From Silvanigrella paludirubra (lineage in GTDB: Bacteria > Bdellovibrionota_B > Oligoflexia > Silvanigrellales > Silvanigrellaceae), in contig NZ_WFLM01000009.1 in assembly GCF_009208775.1 (NCBI RefSeq), positions 1-64,000 of the forward strand: a stretch of 64,000 nucleotides of DNA. Direction: 5' to 3'. Within the stretch, counting starts at the first letter, position 1. Each line of letters starts with the position of its first letter. Of this stretch, positions 25,807 to 34,204 are shown piece after piece. The notes beneath the pieces were generated by a model, which was not told the DNA's origin, did not search any database, and saw nothing but the letters and a program-made list of their open reading frames with translations. The position numbers were made by a program, and so were the translations under genes.

Positions 25807-26437
25807 AGTCAAAATAACAGCCTTCGCTTTCTCTAACGTTAGGATTGGTAGAAACGCCAATCCTTGTAAAAAAGTCACTCTGCTCGAACCATCCAATTTT
25901 TTTAGTAAATTGAGGGAATAATATTAGACCTGTTACTTTGCAGCCATTTTTAATTAATTTTGCATTTATAGGTGAATAGCTACTACCAAAAAATTCTGCT
26001 TCATATTCTGTTGTTTCTGTGCAATCTATAGTTGCTTTTATATCATCGCCATTTTGTAAATGAGCTATACCTGAGTAAGTAATTTTGACTAAATTATAAT
26101 CTAATTTTTTTACGTTAATATTAAAATTTCCAGAAATATTTGAATAATAAACACTTATGGGTCTAATATTTTCTCTTAAAAATGTCCTGTGATCTGTATA
26201 ATCAACCTCAGAAATAGTATAATTTTTTCCTTGTCCTACTAAACTAACAGCATCTACATCTTGTTTTATTTCTGGAACAATAGGAGGTTTTGGGGGTAAA
26301 TTAATGGCTGGCATTTCTTTACTAGGATCATAACTTTCTAATGAATTTTCATTATTAATATTATTTTTTTTGCCGTTTTTAACACCACAACCTACTATCA
26401 TCAATGATGCTGCAATAAAAAATCCCTTTTTTATCAT
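25793..26437 (-). CDS. Lipoprotein, 214 aa
   Basis: Clear lipobox: MIKKGFFIAASLMIVGCG, Cys at residue 17, then an Asn/Lys-rich tether. The mature domain is beta-rich and contains one Cys pair (TIDCTETTE / NGCKVTG). Not recognised. GGAG precedes the start. Phage lipoproteins often block superinfection; that role is only inferred. Confidence 0.65.
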   Translation of the reverse strand: MIKKGFFIAASLMIVGCGVKNGKKNNINNENSLESYDPSKEMPAINLPPKPPIVPEIKQDVDAVSLVGQGKNYTISEVDYTDHRTFLRENIRPISVYYSNISGNFNINVKKLDYNLVKITYSGIAHLQNGDDIKATIDCTETTEYEAEFFGSSYSPINAKLIKNGCKVTGLILFPQFTKKIGWFEQSDFFTRIGVSTNPNVRESEGCYFDFKEN

Positions 26438-26551
26438 TTTAAAAATCTCCTAAACAGATTCTATAATAAATTATATTTACAATATAGTCTTTTAAAACAG
26501 TTAATTAGTAGCATAGATATTTTTAGCGCGCAAGATTATTAGGGAAAACAT
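26438..26551. other. Short AT-rich gap
   Basis: On the minus strand it holds a TATAAT-like string and the GGAG for the lipoprotein gene. Nothing else is evident. Confidence 0.4.
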
Positions 26552-26866
26552 TTAAGAGTATTTTTCAAAAAGTTTAAGCTTCATTTTGAGAATTTTTTTA
26601 GAATGTATGTTAAAATCTTTTCCATTTTTTTTGATTTCAGAATACTTTTCTTTAAGATAATTTGAGTTATACAATGAAAAAATAGTTCTTCCTATCTTTT
26701 TTGAAGAAGTCGATTTGATTTTCCATAATTTAAAAAACATAAAAAGATTAGATGTAGATGTATTCATTAAAATTGATAACTCTTTTATTGTATAATCTTT
26801 ATCGTTTTCAGATAACAAAACTAACTCAAACCACTTTGCCCTAGGTTTTTGTCTTGTAAATCTCAT
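26552..26866 (-). CDS. HTH-like APxWF-family protein, 104 aa
   Basis: PRAKWFELVLLSENDKDY is followed by TIKELSILMNTSTSNLFMFF, which parallels the APAWFVELLKLPKGKY plus helix-turn-helix block of the gene at 8878 and the APWTKEFLNL block of the gene upstream. The C-terminus is Lys-rich. Probably DNA binding. It overlaps the upstream gene by 26 nt. Confidence 0.55.
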   Translation of the reverse strand: MRFTRQKPRAKWFELVLLSENDKDYTIKELSILMNTSTSNLFMFFKLWKIKSTSSKKIGRTIFSLYNSNYLKEKYSEIKKNGKDFNIHSKKILKMKLKLFEKYS

Positions 26867-27287
26867 TTATATTTTTATTAACCTCATACTCAATTTGATC
26901 GATAATATCTAATTCAGTTTTTAGTTCTGGATTTATTTTTGATTCAGTTATTAAAAATAAATCAAGTTTTTTTTCTAAACTATGCTCGCCTTTATTAAGG
27001 GTTTTTTTGCAAGAAAATATTTCACTTTTGTAATAATTTTTTTCAAGATATACTCTTTTTTTATAATGAGAAATAATATCTTTGCCGAGAAAAAAAGCTC
27101 TTCTAGTTGTTTTTTTGATTTGTAAATAATAAATTGGCTTAATGTTTAATCTTCTGACCTGACCTTCGATTTCATACTTTTTTTTTGATAACACAACTTC
27201 TAAATCTTCAAATGAATATTCAAAATCTTCTTTTAAATTCAAAAATTCTTTAGTCCAAGGTGCTAGTTTTCTGCCTCGTTTAGTCAT
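26841..27287 (-). CDS. HTH-like APxWF-family protein, 148 aa
   Basis: The true start is ATG 27287: it sits directly after the conserved leader TTCCCTCAGGGAGAACCGA, so the longer frame to 27329 is not used. MTKRGRKLAPWTKEFLNL is followed by a helix-turn-helix-like SFEDLEVVLSKKKYEIEGQ. It lies downstream of a late-type element as well as carrying an early-type leader, so it may link the two programmes. Confidence 0.6.
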   Translation of the reverse strand: MTKRGRKLAPWTKEFLNLKEDFEYSFEDLEVVLSKKKYEIEGQVRRLNIKPIYYLQIKKTTRRAFFLGKDIISHYKKRVYLEKNYYKSEIFSCKKTLNKGEHSLEKKLDLFLITESKINPELKTELDIIDQIEYEVNKNINEIYKTKT

Positions 27288-27307
27288 TCGGTTCTCCCTG
27301 AGGGAAT
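27288..27307 (-). promoter_or_regulatory. Early leader motif before 27287
   Basis: On the minus strand TTCCC-TCA-GGGAGAACCGA abuts the ATG. It is the only copy of this leader next to late genes. Confidence 0.7.
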
Positions 27308-27315
27308 GTTTAGAG

Positions 27316-27358
27316 GAGCGGACTGACACAATTCATCTTTTAATTCGTCAGTCCGCTC
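27316..27358. promoter_or_regulatory. Divergent pair of late-element variants
   Basis: A perfect 12-bp inverted repeat: GAGCGGACTGAC (27316-27327) and GTCAGTCCGCTC (27347-27358), 19 bp apart. Each arm is a variant of the late element pointing to its own gene (26841 minus, 27391 plus). Confidence 0.75.
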
Positions 27359-27390
27359 TGCTGCTTTTATATTGCGCATAGGAGGGCTAA

Positions 27391-28560
27391 ATGTCAACTG
27401 GGTACAATTTTGTAAAATTAAATACCGACAAACCAGAAATAACATCACAAGGATTTTTAAGATGCAAAGTTGCAGCAAGTAAAACAGGAGTCTTCACTTA
27501 CTACGATAAAAAAGGGAATATTAGAAGAGAACTAAGATTACCAGAAGAAGTCTTTAATAAAGATAGCATGGCTTCTTTAGCAAATATTCCTTTTACTAAT
27601 GAACATCCACTAGAAGCTGTAAATGCTTTTAATTCGAATAAATATACAAAAGGTTTTACAGATTCTGCAGTTCAACAAAATAAAGATTTACTAGAAACTT
27701 TTGTAACCATTACTGATGCAAAAGTAATTCAAGATGTTTTAAATGGAAAAAGAGAAGCATCAGGAGGGTATTCTAGAGATCTCGAATATAAAAGCGGAGA
27801 ATACAACGGAAAGCCTTACGACTGTATACAAAGAAATATCCGCTACAACCATTTAGCTCTCGTAAAAAAAGGAAGAGCTAATAAAGATGAAGAATTAGCT
27901 AGAGTAAAATTAATATTAGATTCAGCAGATTTTGATGATGATTTCTCAATAGAAACACAAGATGAAAATTTAAATAGTTTAGATAAAAAAGGAGAAAAAA
28001 TTTCTATGAAATTAAATTTAGATGGCAGTGAATATGAAGTTGCAGATATAAGTTTAGGAATTGCTATGCAAAATAAAATAAGCAGCGATTCTATTAAACT
28101 AAATGATTTAAAAAATGCAAATGAAGATTTTAAGAAAAAGTTTGATGCTGTTAGTGCAGAAAAAGATGCTCTTAAGCTTAATTTAGATTCATTAAGCAAT
28201 GAAATTAATGAATTAAAAAATGTTCCAAAAATTGATGATAAATTGATATTAGAAAAAGCAAATGAATTAATTGAAGTTAAATCTTTTGTGTCTAAAGCTT
28301 TACCAAAACTAAATCTTGATGGACTTAGTGCTGAAGAAATAAGAAAACAATTTGTTACTGAAAAATTTGGAAAAGAACATGTTAGCGACAAATCAATTGA
28401 TTACATTAGAGCTTCATTTGATGCATTTAAGAAATTAAATAACGTTACTAATAATGATGCAGAAGCAAAAGCAGTAGCAGGTCATTTCCAAAATAGCACT
28501 AATGATTCAAAATCTTCGGCAAGAGATAGTTATATGAAAAAATTTACAGAAAATTATTAA
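27391..28560 (+). CDS. DUF2213 prohead protease fused to scaffold
   Basis: 389 aa. Residues 1-175 match DUF2213 (PEEVFNKDSMASLANIPFTNEHP, REASGGYSRDLEY, YNHLALVKKGRA), the phage-specific capsid maturation protease-like domain. Residues 200-389 are an acidic coiled-coil scaffold. An internal ATG at 28006 with AGGAG could give the scaffold alone. GGAGG precedes the first ATG. Confidence 0.85.
   Translation: MSTGYNFVKLNTDKPEITSQGFLRCKVAASKTGVFTYYDKKGNIRRELRLPEEVFNKDSMASLANIPFTNEHPLEAVNAFNSNKYTKGFTDSAVQQNKDLLETFVTITDAKVIQDVLNGKREASGGYSRDLEYKSGEYNGKPYDCIQRNIRYNHLALVKKGRANKDEELARVKLILDSADFDDDFSIETQDENLNSLDKKGEKISMKLNLDGSEYEVADISLGIAMQNKISSDSIKLNDLKNANEDFKKKFDAVSAEKDALKLNLDSLSNEINELKNVPKIDDKLILEKANELIEVKSFVSKALPKLNLDGLSAEEIRKQFVTEKFGKEHVSDKSIDYIRASFDAFKKLNNVTNNDAEAKAVAGHFQNSTNDSKSSARDSYMKKFTENY
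28006..28560 (+). CDS. Possible nested scaffold protein (internal start)
   Basis: In-frame internal ATG preceded by AGGAG (27990-27994, spacing 11 nt). It would yield a 184-aa scaffold lacking the DUF2213 domain, analogous to lambda Nu3 inside C. The signal is moderate and the spacing a little long. Confidence 0.4.
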   Translation: MKLNLDGSEYEVADISLGIAMQNKISSDSIKLNDLKNANEDFKKKFDAVSAEKDALKLNLDSLSNEINELKNVPKIDDKLILEKANELIEVKSFVSKALPKLNLDGLSAEEIRKQFVTEKFGKEHVSDKSIDYIRASFDAFKKLNNVTNNDAEAKAVAGHFQNSTNDSKSSARDSYMKKFTENY

Positions 28561-28576
28561 ATTTAAGGAGAATATT

Positions 28577-29065
28577 ATGGGTTATAGCATGTATATGGAT
28601 GTTGCTTATGCTGGTCAATTAGCAGATATAAATACATATATATCAAGAACATATTCAGCAAGTGAAGTTATTCCTGCAGGTACTTTAATAGCAAGGACAG
28701 AACAAGGAAAAGAAATAGCAAAAAAAGCAACTAAAAAAGAAGATGAAATATTAGGAATATGCTTGAGAGATACTTCAGGAATTAATGATGGAATAGAAGG
28801 ATTTAAAGCAAAATCAGCGATTGCTGCAATAAGCTTCGGATGTGTTTATGTTGTAGTTGAATCTGATGTAAAGTCTGGACAATCTGTTTATGTAAGAGTT
28901 GTAGATGATGCAAGCCTAAAAATTGGTGGATTTTCTGGAAAAGAAGATGCAACAAAAGCAAACACATTAAAAGTAAAAAATGCAAAATTTGTTACTTCAG
29001 CCCAAGCTGGAAAAGTTGCACAAATAGAATTACTTGGTGGACTTGAATTACTTGCAGTTGTATAA
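28577..29065 (+). CDS. Capsid decoration protein (DUF2190-like)
   Basis: 162 aa. Pattern of DUF2190: ADINTYISRTYSASEVIPAGT, RTEQGKEIAKKA, DEILGICLRD, KSGQSVYVRV. These beta-tulip proteins sit on the capsid surface and stabilise it. It lies between protease/scaffold and capsid genes, as usual. AAGGAG precedes the start. Confidence 0.75.
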   Translation: MGYSMYMDVAYAGQLADINTYISRTYSASEVIPAGTLIARTEQGKEIAKKATKKEDEILGICLRDTSGINDGIEGFKAKSAIAAISFGCVYVVVESDVKSGQSVYVRVVDDASLKIGGFSGKEDATKANTLKVKNAKFVTSAQAGKVAQIELLGGLELLAVV

Positions 29066-29084
29066 ATAAGGAGAAAGTAAATAA

Positions 29085-29984
29085 ATGAATGATACGATTT
29101 ATGTTGAAGAACAATTAACAAATATTCTTCCAAAAACTTATGAAGCAAAATTTCCAAATTTAAAAGCAAAAGAAATATTTCCTGTTGATTACTCAGATGG
29201 CGACGGTGTCGATATCATAGAATGGATTTCATATGATGCTAGAGGCATAGCAAAAATTTTAGCTAGTTATGCTGCTAAGGATATTCCACGAGTAGATATC
29301 AGTGGAAAAAAGAATTTTACTCGTGTTTTTACAGGAGGAGCTTCTTTTGGATATTCTGTTGATGATATAAGAAAGTCTCAAAAAACAGGAAAATCAATTG
29401 ATGCCAAAAAAGCCTCCACTGCACTGAGAGCTAATGAAGAATTAATTGAAAAAATTTCATTTAATGGAGATGATAAGCATGGTATCGTTGGAATCTTAGC
29501 ACATCCAAATATTCCAAGATTTTCTACTTTAAAAAATGCTGCTACAAAATATTTATGGAAAGATAAAAATCCTAAAGAAAAATTAGACGATTTGTATTCA
29601 ATGTTTAATTCTATGACTAAAACAACTAATGAATTGGAAACACCTGATTCAATAGCTTTGTCTCCAGATATTTATAATTTATTACATGAAACGCCTTATT
29701 CCGATAGAGATTCTACTCCAATTGTTGAAACATTTAAAAAAGCTAAACCTGAAATTAAAAATTATTATAAAGTACCATATTTTGCTAAAGCTGGAGCAAA
29801 CGAGACAGATATAGTCATGATGTTTAAAAAAGATTCTGAAAAAATATCATTAAAAATTCCTCACGAAACAGAATTCATGCCTCCTCAAGTAGATGGATTA
29901 GAGCAAGTTGTATTTACAAGATTAAGAATAGCAGGAGTTGTTGTTTTTATGCCTTTTTCTTGTCTAATTGGTGAGGGATTTTAA
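29085..29984 (+). CDS. Major capsid protein (DUF2184 family)
   Basis: 299 aa. The segment order VDISGKKNFTRVFTGGASFGY, SIDAKKASTALRANEE, KISFNGDDKHGIVGILAHPN and the C-terminal FTRLRIAGVVVFMP matches DUF2184 HK97-fold capsids. Position after protease and decoration genes agrees. Overlaps the next gene by 1 nt. Confidence 0.85.
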   Translation: MNDTIYVEEQLTNILPKTYEAKFPNLKAKEIFPVDYSDGDGVDIIEWISYDARGIAKILASYAAKDIPRVDISGKKNFTRVFTGGASFGYSVDDIRKSQKTGKSIDAKKASTALRANEELIEKISFNGDDKHGIVGILAHPNIPRFSTLKNAATKYLWKDKNPKEKLDDLYSMFNSMTKTTNELETPDSIALSPDIYNLLHETPYSDRDSTPIVETFKKAKPEIKNYYKVPYFAKAGANETDIVMMFKKDSEKISLKIPHETEFMPPQVDGLEQVVFTRLRIAGVVVFMPFSCLIGEGF

Positions 29985-30307
29985 TGAAAATTAAATCAAA
30001 TTTTAATTGCGTTCATTACTTTGAAGATGTGGCGATATTGCCAAATGTAAATGATATTAGTGATGAAGATTATAATAAAATTAAAGATAATCCTGTTTTT
30101 AAATGTAAGCTTGATGAAGGTTTATTTGAAACTAAATATGAATTTAATCTTCAAATTTTGACTCAAGCAAAAGCTATTAAATCTGTTAACGATTGTATTG
30201 ATATAAATTTACTAAATAGTGAGCTTGAAAAAGAGACAAGAGAAGCGGTTAGAAAAGCGATCTTAAATAGAATAAAAGATATTTCAACACCAGAAGAAGT
30301 GAAATAA
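29984..30307 (+). CDS. Hypothetical head-completion protein, 107 aa
   Basis: Not recognised. It sits between the capsid and DUF4054 genes with TAATG coupling, where small head-tail joining proteins occur. The product is acidic alpha/beta (DVAILPNVNDISDEDYNKIKD). Confidence 0.6.
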   Translation: MKIKSNFNCVHYFEDVAILPNVNDISDEDYNKIKDNPVFKCKLDEGLFETKYEFNLQILTQAKAIKSVNDCIDINLLNSELEKETREAVRKAILNRIKDISTPEEVK

Positions 30308-30658
30308 ATGGAACTTAATGCTGATTTTTTTAAATCAATATTTCCTGAATTTAAAGATTATGAAAATAAAATAATTCAATATTTTATTGATTCAAATTCT
30401 AAGAAATTAAATAAAGATTTTTATAACAATGATTGGGAAATAGCTGTATTAAATTTATCAGCACATCAAGCTTTATTATCTAAAAAAGGTTCAAACAAAA
30501 AAGGTGAAATAGTTTCTGAAACCATTGCTGGAGTGGACAGAACCTATAAAACAAGTCACACAAATCCAAATGATTCTTATTTTTTATCAACTATCTATGG
30601 TTCTGAGTATCTGAGGATTAAAAAGGAAAATTCATATTTTAGAGGTTTCACTACATGA
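30308..30658 (+). CDS. Head-tail connector (DUF4054-like)
   Basis: 116 aa. FFKSIFPEFKDYENKIIQY, the NLSAHQALLSKKG helix and the YGSEYLRIKKEN end follow the DUF4054 pattern, a head-completion adaptor that docks on the portal. The next gene starts 4 nt before its stop. Confidence 0.75.
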   Translation: MELNADFFKSIFPEFKDYENKIIQYFIDSNSKKLNKDFYNNDWEIAVLNLSAHQALLSKKGSNKKGEIVSETIAGVDRTYKTSHTNPNDSYFLSTIYGSEYLRIKKENSYFRGFTT

Positions 30659-31173
30659 AAGTTTCTATTAAAGAAAAAATAAATATTAATTTAAAAAAGA
30701 AACTTGGTGAAATTTGCTCATATGAAGCTAAAGTTGGAATAAATGAAAGAGATGCTCAAAGAAAAAAAACATATTTTAGTTATTCTGAGAAAAATGGAAA
30801 GCAATTAAAAGTTTCAAAAGAAGTTACACTTGGAGAAGTAGCTGCAATTCATGAATTTGGAGACCCTTTAAATAATATTCCTGAGCGTTCATTTTTAAGA
30901 GACACATTAGAAATAAAAAAAGATGAAATTATAAATAACATTAAAGAACAAATAGAAACGGCAATAAAAAGTAAATCAAGTGCAAAAATGGCTGTTAAAG
31001 TGATTTCTAATGATTTTCTGAACAAGGTTCAAGAAAGAATTTTAGATGGAATCGAGCCACAGCTAAGCTCTGAGACAGTTGAAAGAAAAGGTCATGATTT
31101 ATCATTAATTGATACTGAACAGCTATTTGACTCTATAAAAAGCAGGGTAAATAAAAAAGGATCTTCTACATGA
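30655..31173 (+). CDS. Head-tail joining protein (gp10/gpG-like)
   Basis: 172 aa. The segment GEVAAIHEFGDPLNNIPERSF is the landmark of HK97 gp10/Mu gpG-type neck proteins (E-F-G then IP-R-F). The N-terminus is basic, and the C-terminal DTEQLFDSIKSRV is also typical. ATGA overlaps on both sides indicate a tightly coupled operon. Confidence 0.75.
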   Translation: MKVSIKEKININLKKKLGEICSYEAKVGINERDAQRKKTYFSYSEKNGKQLKVSKEVTLGEVAAIHEFGDPLNNIPERSFLRDTLEIKKDEIINNIKEQIETAIKSKSSAKMAVKVISNDFLNKVQERILDGIEPQLSSETVERKGHDLSLIDTEQLFDSIKSRVNKKGSST

Positions 31174-31505
31174 ATATTTTAGAAATGATGGAGGATAAGC
31201 AAATAAATATTAAAATTTTAAGACAAAATCCTGCTAGATTTGAAAGAGGGAGAGAAATAAAAGGCTCTGCTAATCAATTTGAATTAATTGGTTTTGCTTC
31301 TCCTACAAAAAATAATTCCTCCACTCAAAGTCAAGGGGCTTATTCTTTTACCTCATTAGATATTTATACTAATGAAGAATTATTAACTGATGATAATGAA
31401 AATACAATTGCAGATAGGGTCATTATAAATAATAAAAAATACAAGATTTTAGGATGTAATTTTTGTCATGATTTTTATATCTCACATGGAGAGTTAGAAA
31501 AATGA
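31170..31505 (+). CDS. Hypothetical neck/tail protein, 111 aa
   Basis: No firm family. Small beta-rich protein (KIKGSANQFELIGFASPT-like strands, then IADRVIINNKKYKILGC). Located between a gp10-like joiner and the neck terminator, it is probably a stopper or completion protein. Both ends overlap neighbours by 4 nt. Confidence 0.6.
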   Translation: MNILEMMEDKQINIKILRQNPARFERGREIKGSANQFELIGFASPTKNNSSTQSQGAYSFTSLDIYTNEELLTDDNENTIADRVIINNKKYKILGCNFCHDFYISHGELEK

Positions 31506-31990
31506 TCAGTTACATCGAAACTTTTAAAGATTACTTATATGACTGGCTCATTGATTTTGGTGAAGTGCGCTTTGCAAATCAATCTGTAGGAATTCCAAAA
31601 TATCCTTTTATTATTTGCAATATTAAATCAATTAATAAAAAAGGATTAGATCAAGAAATTCTGAATTTAAAAGATGATGAAGTTTTAAGATATGGTTCTA
31701 GAGATTTTAATATCTCAATTGATATTTATGATAATGAAAATGGAAATGCTAATGAAATTGCACAAAATATAGCGGATTCTATAGATTCAAGAACTACAAG
31801 TTTATTTTTTAGAAAAATAAATTTTGTTTTAAATAGTGATGTTAAAATTATTGACTTAACAACTTTAATTAAAACAAAATTTGAACAAAGGTTTCATATT
31901 GATTTACTAGCTAAATATACTTCAAATATTAAAGAAAAAATTGAAACAATTGATTTAAACAAAATTAAAATAAAAGGAGAATTTAACTAA
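31502..31990 (+). CDS. Neck/tail terminator (gp12-like, LIC_12616-type)
   Basis: 162 aa. ISYIETFKDYLYDWLIDFG, then ANQSVGIPKYPFIICNI and the SRDFNISIDIYD strand fit the neck terminator family that caps the tail tube (recognised from memory). Its position directly before the sheath is as expected. Overlaps the sheath start by 1 nt. Confidence 0.7.
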   Translation: MISYIETFKDYLYDWLIDFGEVRFANQSVGIPKYPFIICNIKSINKKGLDQEILNLKDDEVLRYGSRDFNISIDIYDNENGNANEIAQNIADSIDSRTTSLFFRKINFVLNSDVKIIDLTTLIKTKFEQRFHIDLLAKYTSNIKEKIETIDLNKIKIKGEFN

Positions 31991-33081
31991 TGGTATCAGT
32001 TAGCAATGTAGTTGAGGTTAATTTATCTCGACAAACCGCTGTTCCTAAACAAGAAACGTTTAACGTTCCTCTTATATTAGGTTTTAATAATTTACCTGCT
32101 TTTAACGATAAACTCGCATTAGAATTTTATGACCCAAGTGAGTTACTTGATCCTAGTATTGGATTTATTTCAGCAAGTAAAGAATATTTGATGGCACAAC
32201 AGATTTTCATGCAAGAGCCATCAATTAAAAAATTTGTCGTTGGGAAAAGAAAAGTAAGCGTTGTAAATTCAACAGATGCTTCAAAATCTGTTTATAAAAT
32301 TACAGATGATATAGAAGAAATTATTAGAGCTAATAACAATTGGTATGCACTTTTTTTATCTGATTTTTCAGAAAAAGACGACTTGATGCCAGCTTGCAGA
32401 TGGATTGAAGCGAGTAAAAATAAAATTGCTTCTTTTAGATCTACTGATAAAACAATTTTAGATATTTCAAAAAATTCTGACATAGCAAATACTTTAGCAG
32501 CGGTTGGATTTAATCGATCAATATTGACTTATCACGCTACAAATAATGAATTTGTTGATGCTGCAATTTTAGGGAAGTTTTTATCAAAAGAAGCAGGAAC
32601 GTATTGTCTTGCGCATAAGAATCTAAATGGGATAACAAGTCAAAATATTTTGGATAGAGAATTTAAAGCAATTCAAGGAGCTTCTTGTAATGTTTATACG
32701 GATATTTTAAATACTCCCACATTTCAAGACGGTCGTGTATTAAATAAAGTCACTAATTTTATAGATAACACAATTGCAGAAGATTCTCTTAGAGCAAAGT
32801 TGCAGTCAAGAATTTTTGGGACACTTTCATTGGTAGACAAAGTTTCTTATGACAGTGACGGAATTTTAATAATTGAAAATCAAATAAGATCAGTATTAGA
32901 AGATTTTGAAAAGAAAAAAGCTATTCTTAAAGGTTGGGAAGTTCGGGTTCCGAAATTAGAAGAAATAATTAGAAAATATAAAGAAGACAGACAAAAAAGA
33001 GAATTAAATAACATTTGGTTTAATGCAACTATAAATGGAGCAATTCAAAAGGTTTCAGTAAATGGATTTATTTCTTACTAA
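31990..33081 (+). CDS. Contractile tail sheath (DUF3383 family)
   Basis: 363 aa. An N-terminal NVPLILGFNN strand, a central DNNWYALFLSDFSEKDDL-type domain and GTYCLAHKNLNGIT followed by a long C-terminal helix match DUF3383 sheath proteins. It establishes the phage as a myovirus. It precedes the tube gene by 22 bp. Confidence 0.85.
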   Translation: MVSVSNVVEVNLSRQTAVPKQETFNVPLILGFNNLPAFNDKLALEFYDPSELLDPSIGFISASKEYLMAQQIFMQEPSIKKFVVGKRKVSVVNSTDASKSVYKITDDIEEIIRANNNWYALFLSDFSEKDDLMPACRWIEASKNKIASFRSTDKTILDISKNSDIANTLAAVGFNRSILTYHATNNEFVDAAILGKFLSKEAGTYCLAHKNLNGITSQNILDREFKAIQGASCNVYTDILNTPTFQDGRVLNKVTNFIDNTIAEDSLRAKLQSRIFGTLSLVDKVSYDSDGILIIENQIRSVLEDFEKKKAILKGWEVRVPKLEEIIRKYKEDRQKRELNNIWFNATINGAIQKVSVNGFISY

Positions 33082-33102
33082 TTAATATAGAAAGGTTTAT
33101 TA

Positions 33103-33561
33103 ATGGCAATAGCAACGTACTCTCCAAAAGATGTAAAAGTCATCATAGGTATTGCGCCTATGATTGGTTTTGCAGATGGTAGCTTTGTAGATATTGAATT
33201 TAATGAAGAGGCTTTTAAACCATTTACGGGTGCAGATGGTAATCATGCACGCACAAAAAATGCAAATGAAAGTGGTAAAATCACCATAAAATTAAGTCAA
33301 ACATCTCCATGCAATGATATTTTATCCGTAATTCACAACGTGGATAGAGAAACAGGAAATGGCATTGTTCCAATTATTATCAAAGATAATTATGGGACAA
33401 CTTTAGTTGTTGGAGCAGAATGTTATATCGAAAAATCTCCCAAAATTGGTTACGGAAAAGAAATTGAAGCAAGAGAATGGGTTTTTTATGTAGCTAAATT
33501 AAAAATGCATCTTGGTGGAAATAATGTTTATGGGCAACTTTATGATGGGGGTAATAAATAA
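33103..33561 (+). CDS. Tail tube protein (DUF3277 family)
   Basis: 152 aa. SPKDVKVIIGIAPMIGFADG, the N-H-x-R-T-K-N-x-N-E-S-G-KITI segment and LSQTSPCNDILSVI are characteristic of DUF3277 tube proteins that follow DUF3383 sheaths. GAAAGG precedes the ATG. Shares 1 nt with the chaperone gene. Confidence 0.85.
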   Translation: MAIATYSPKDVKVIIGIAPMIGFADGSFVDIEFNEEAFKPFTGADGNHARTKNANESGKITIKLSQTSPCNDILSVIHNVDRETGNGIVPIIIKDNYGTTLVVGAECYIEKSPKIGYGKEIEAREWVFYVAKLKMHLGGNNVYGQLYDGGNK

Positions 33562-34094
33562 TGAGTAAAGATTTAGGAAAAGACTTGTTTACAGTAATTG
33601 ACTTAGATGGGTACGAATATGTTTGTTACTTATGGAACTCTGACAAAGCTGCAAGATGGGTAAGGAGATGTCAAGAAATATTTTTTAAACCCATTGCTGC
33701 TACGATTGGAAAAAATATTTCAATTGAACAATTTTCTCCTGATGAGTTTGAATTAAAAAATATGCATTTAGATATCGAAAATGGTTTTAATTCATTTTTA
33801 AACTCTGTTGATGAAGTAAAATATGTTCAATATTTAAAAGAATTATTTGCTGGAGTTGCTTACAAAAATAATTCAATAAATTTTGAAATGCATTTTAGAG
33901 GGAAAATGCTCCATATGCACAAACTCGCATACAAAATTATGGAGTTTCAATTGGCGGATTTTTTCGACGCCGTGAGAGGCGGCGCATCCAAATTCCTCTC
34001 TCAGACATCGAACAAAAAATCCAAGGACTCGACGGAGGAGAAATTGAATGGGGAGTCTGGCGACTGGTCGCAGGAAGACTTGGAAACCCAGTAG
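33561..34094 (+). CDS. Tail assembly chaperone, unshifted form
   Basis: 177 aa. Opens with DLGKDLFTVIDLDGYEYVCY; the central part is helical with LHMHKLAYKIMEFQLADFF. It sits between tube and tape measure, the canonical place for the gpG/gpE chaperone. Codons after the slippery site are unusually GC-rich because a second frame is used there. It would bind the tape measure during tail assembly. Confidence 0.75.
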   Translation: MSKDLGKDLFTVIDLDGYEYVCYLWNSDKAARWVRRCQEIFFKPIAATIGKNISIEQFSPDEFELKNMHLDIENGFNSFLNSVDEVKYVQYLKELFAGVAYKNNSINFEMHFRGKMLHMHKLAYKIMEFQLADFFDAVRGGASKFLSQTSNKKSKDSTEEKLNGESGDWSQEDLETQ

Positions 34095-34204
34095 AAATTA
34101 AAAATCAATGGTCCCTATATGATGTTGCAAACGCCCATGATTATCTGGATTTAGAACAAGAGCGACAATATCTAATGAATGAATACATGAAGAGTAAAAA
34201 ATGA
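33561..34204 (+). CDS. Tail assembly chaperone, -1 frameshift product
   Basis: Residues 1-135 come from the gene at 33561. After a -1 shift at T TTT TTC (33959-33965), 79 further residues are read to TGA at 34202-34204, giving 214 aa. The new part begins RRRERRRIQIPLSDIEQ and contains WRLVAGRLGNPVE and NAHDYLDLEQE. It has no start codon of its own, ends across the tape-measure ATG (ATGA), and reads like a conserved chaperone C-terminus. Confidence 0.75.
33959..33965 (+). promoter_or_regulatory. -1 ribosomal slippery heptamer T TTT TTC
   Basis: Fits X XXY YYZ exactly in the zero frame (GAT TTT TTC). It is followed directly by a GC-rich CGCC-gtgaga-GGCG stem in an otherwise very AT-rich genome. 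Confidence 0.75.

Noticed and set aside
27843-28391. 182-codon minus-strand frame
   Set aside because: Shadow of the DUF2213/scaffold gene; Ser/Phe/Leu-rich translation typical of the antisense of a coiled-coil gene.
33082-33102. Independent start for the chaperone extension frame
   Set aside because: No ATG/GTG/TTG with a Shine-Dalgarno lies in the -1 frame upstream of its conserved part, so frameshifting explains it better.
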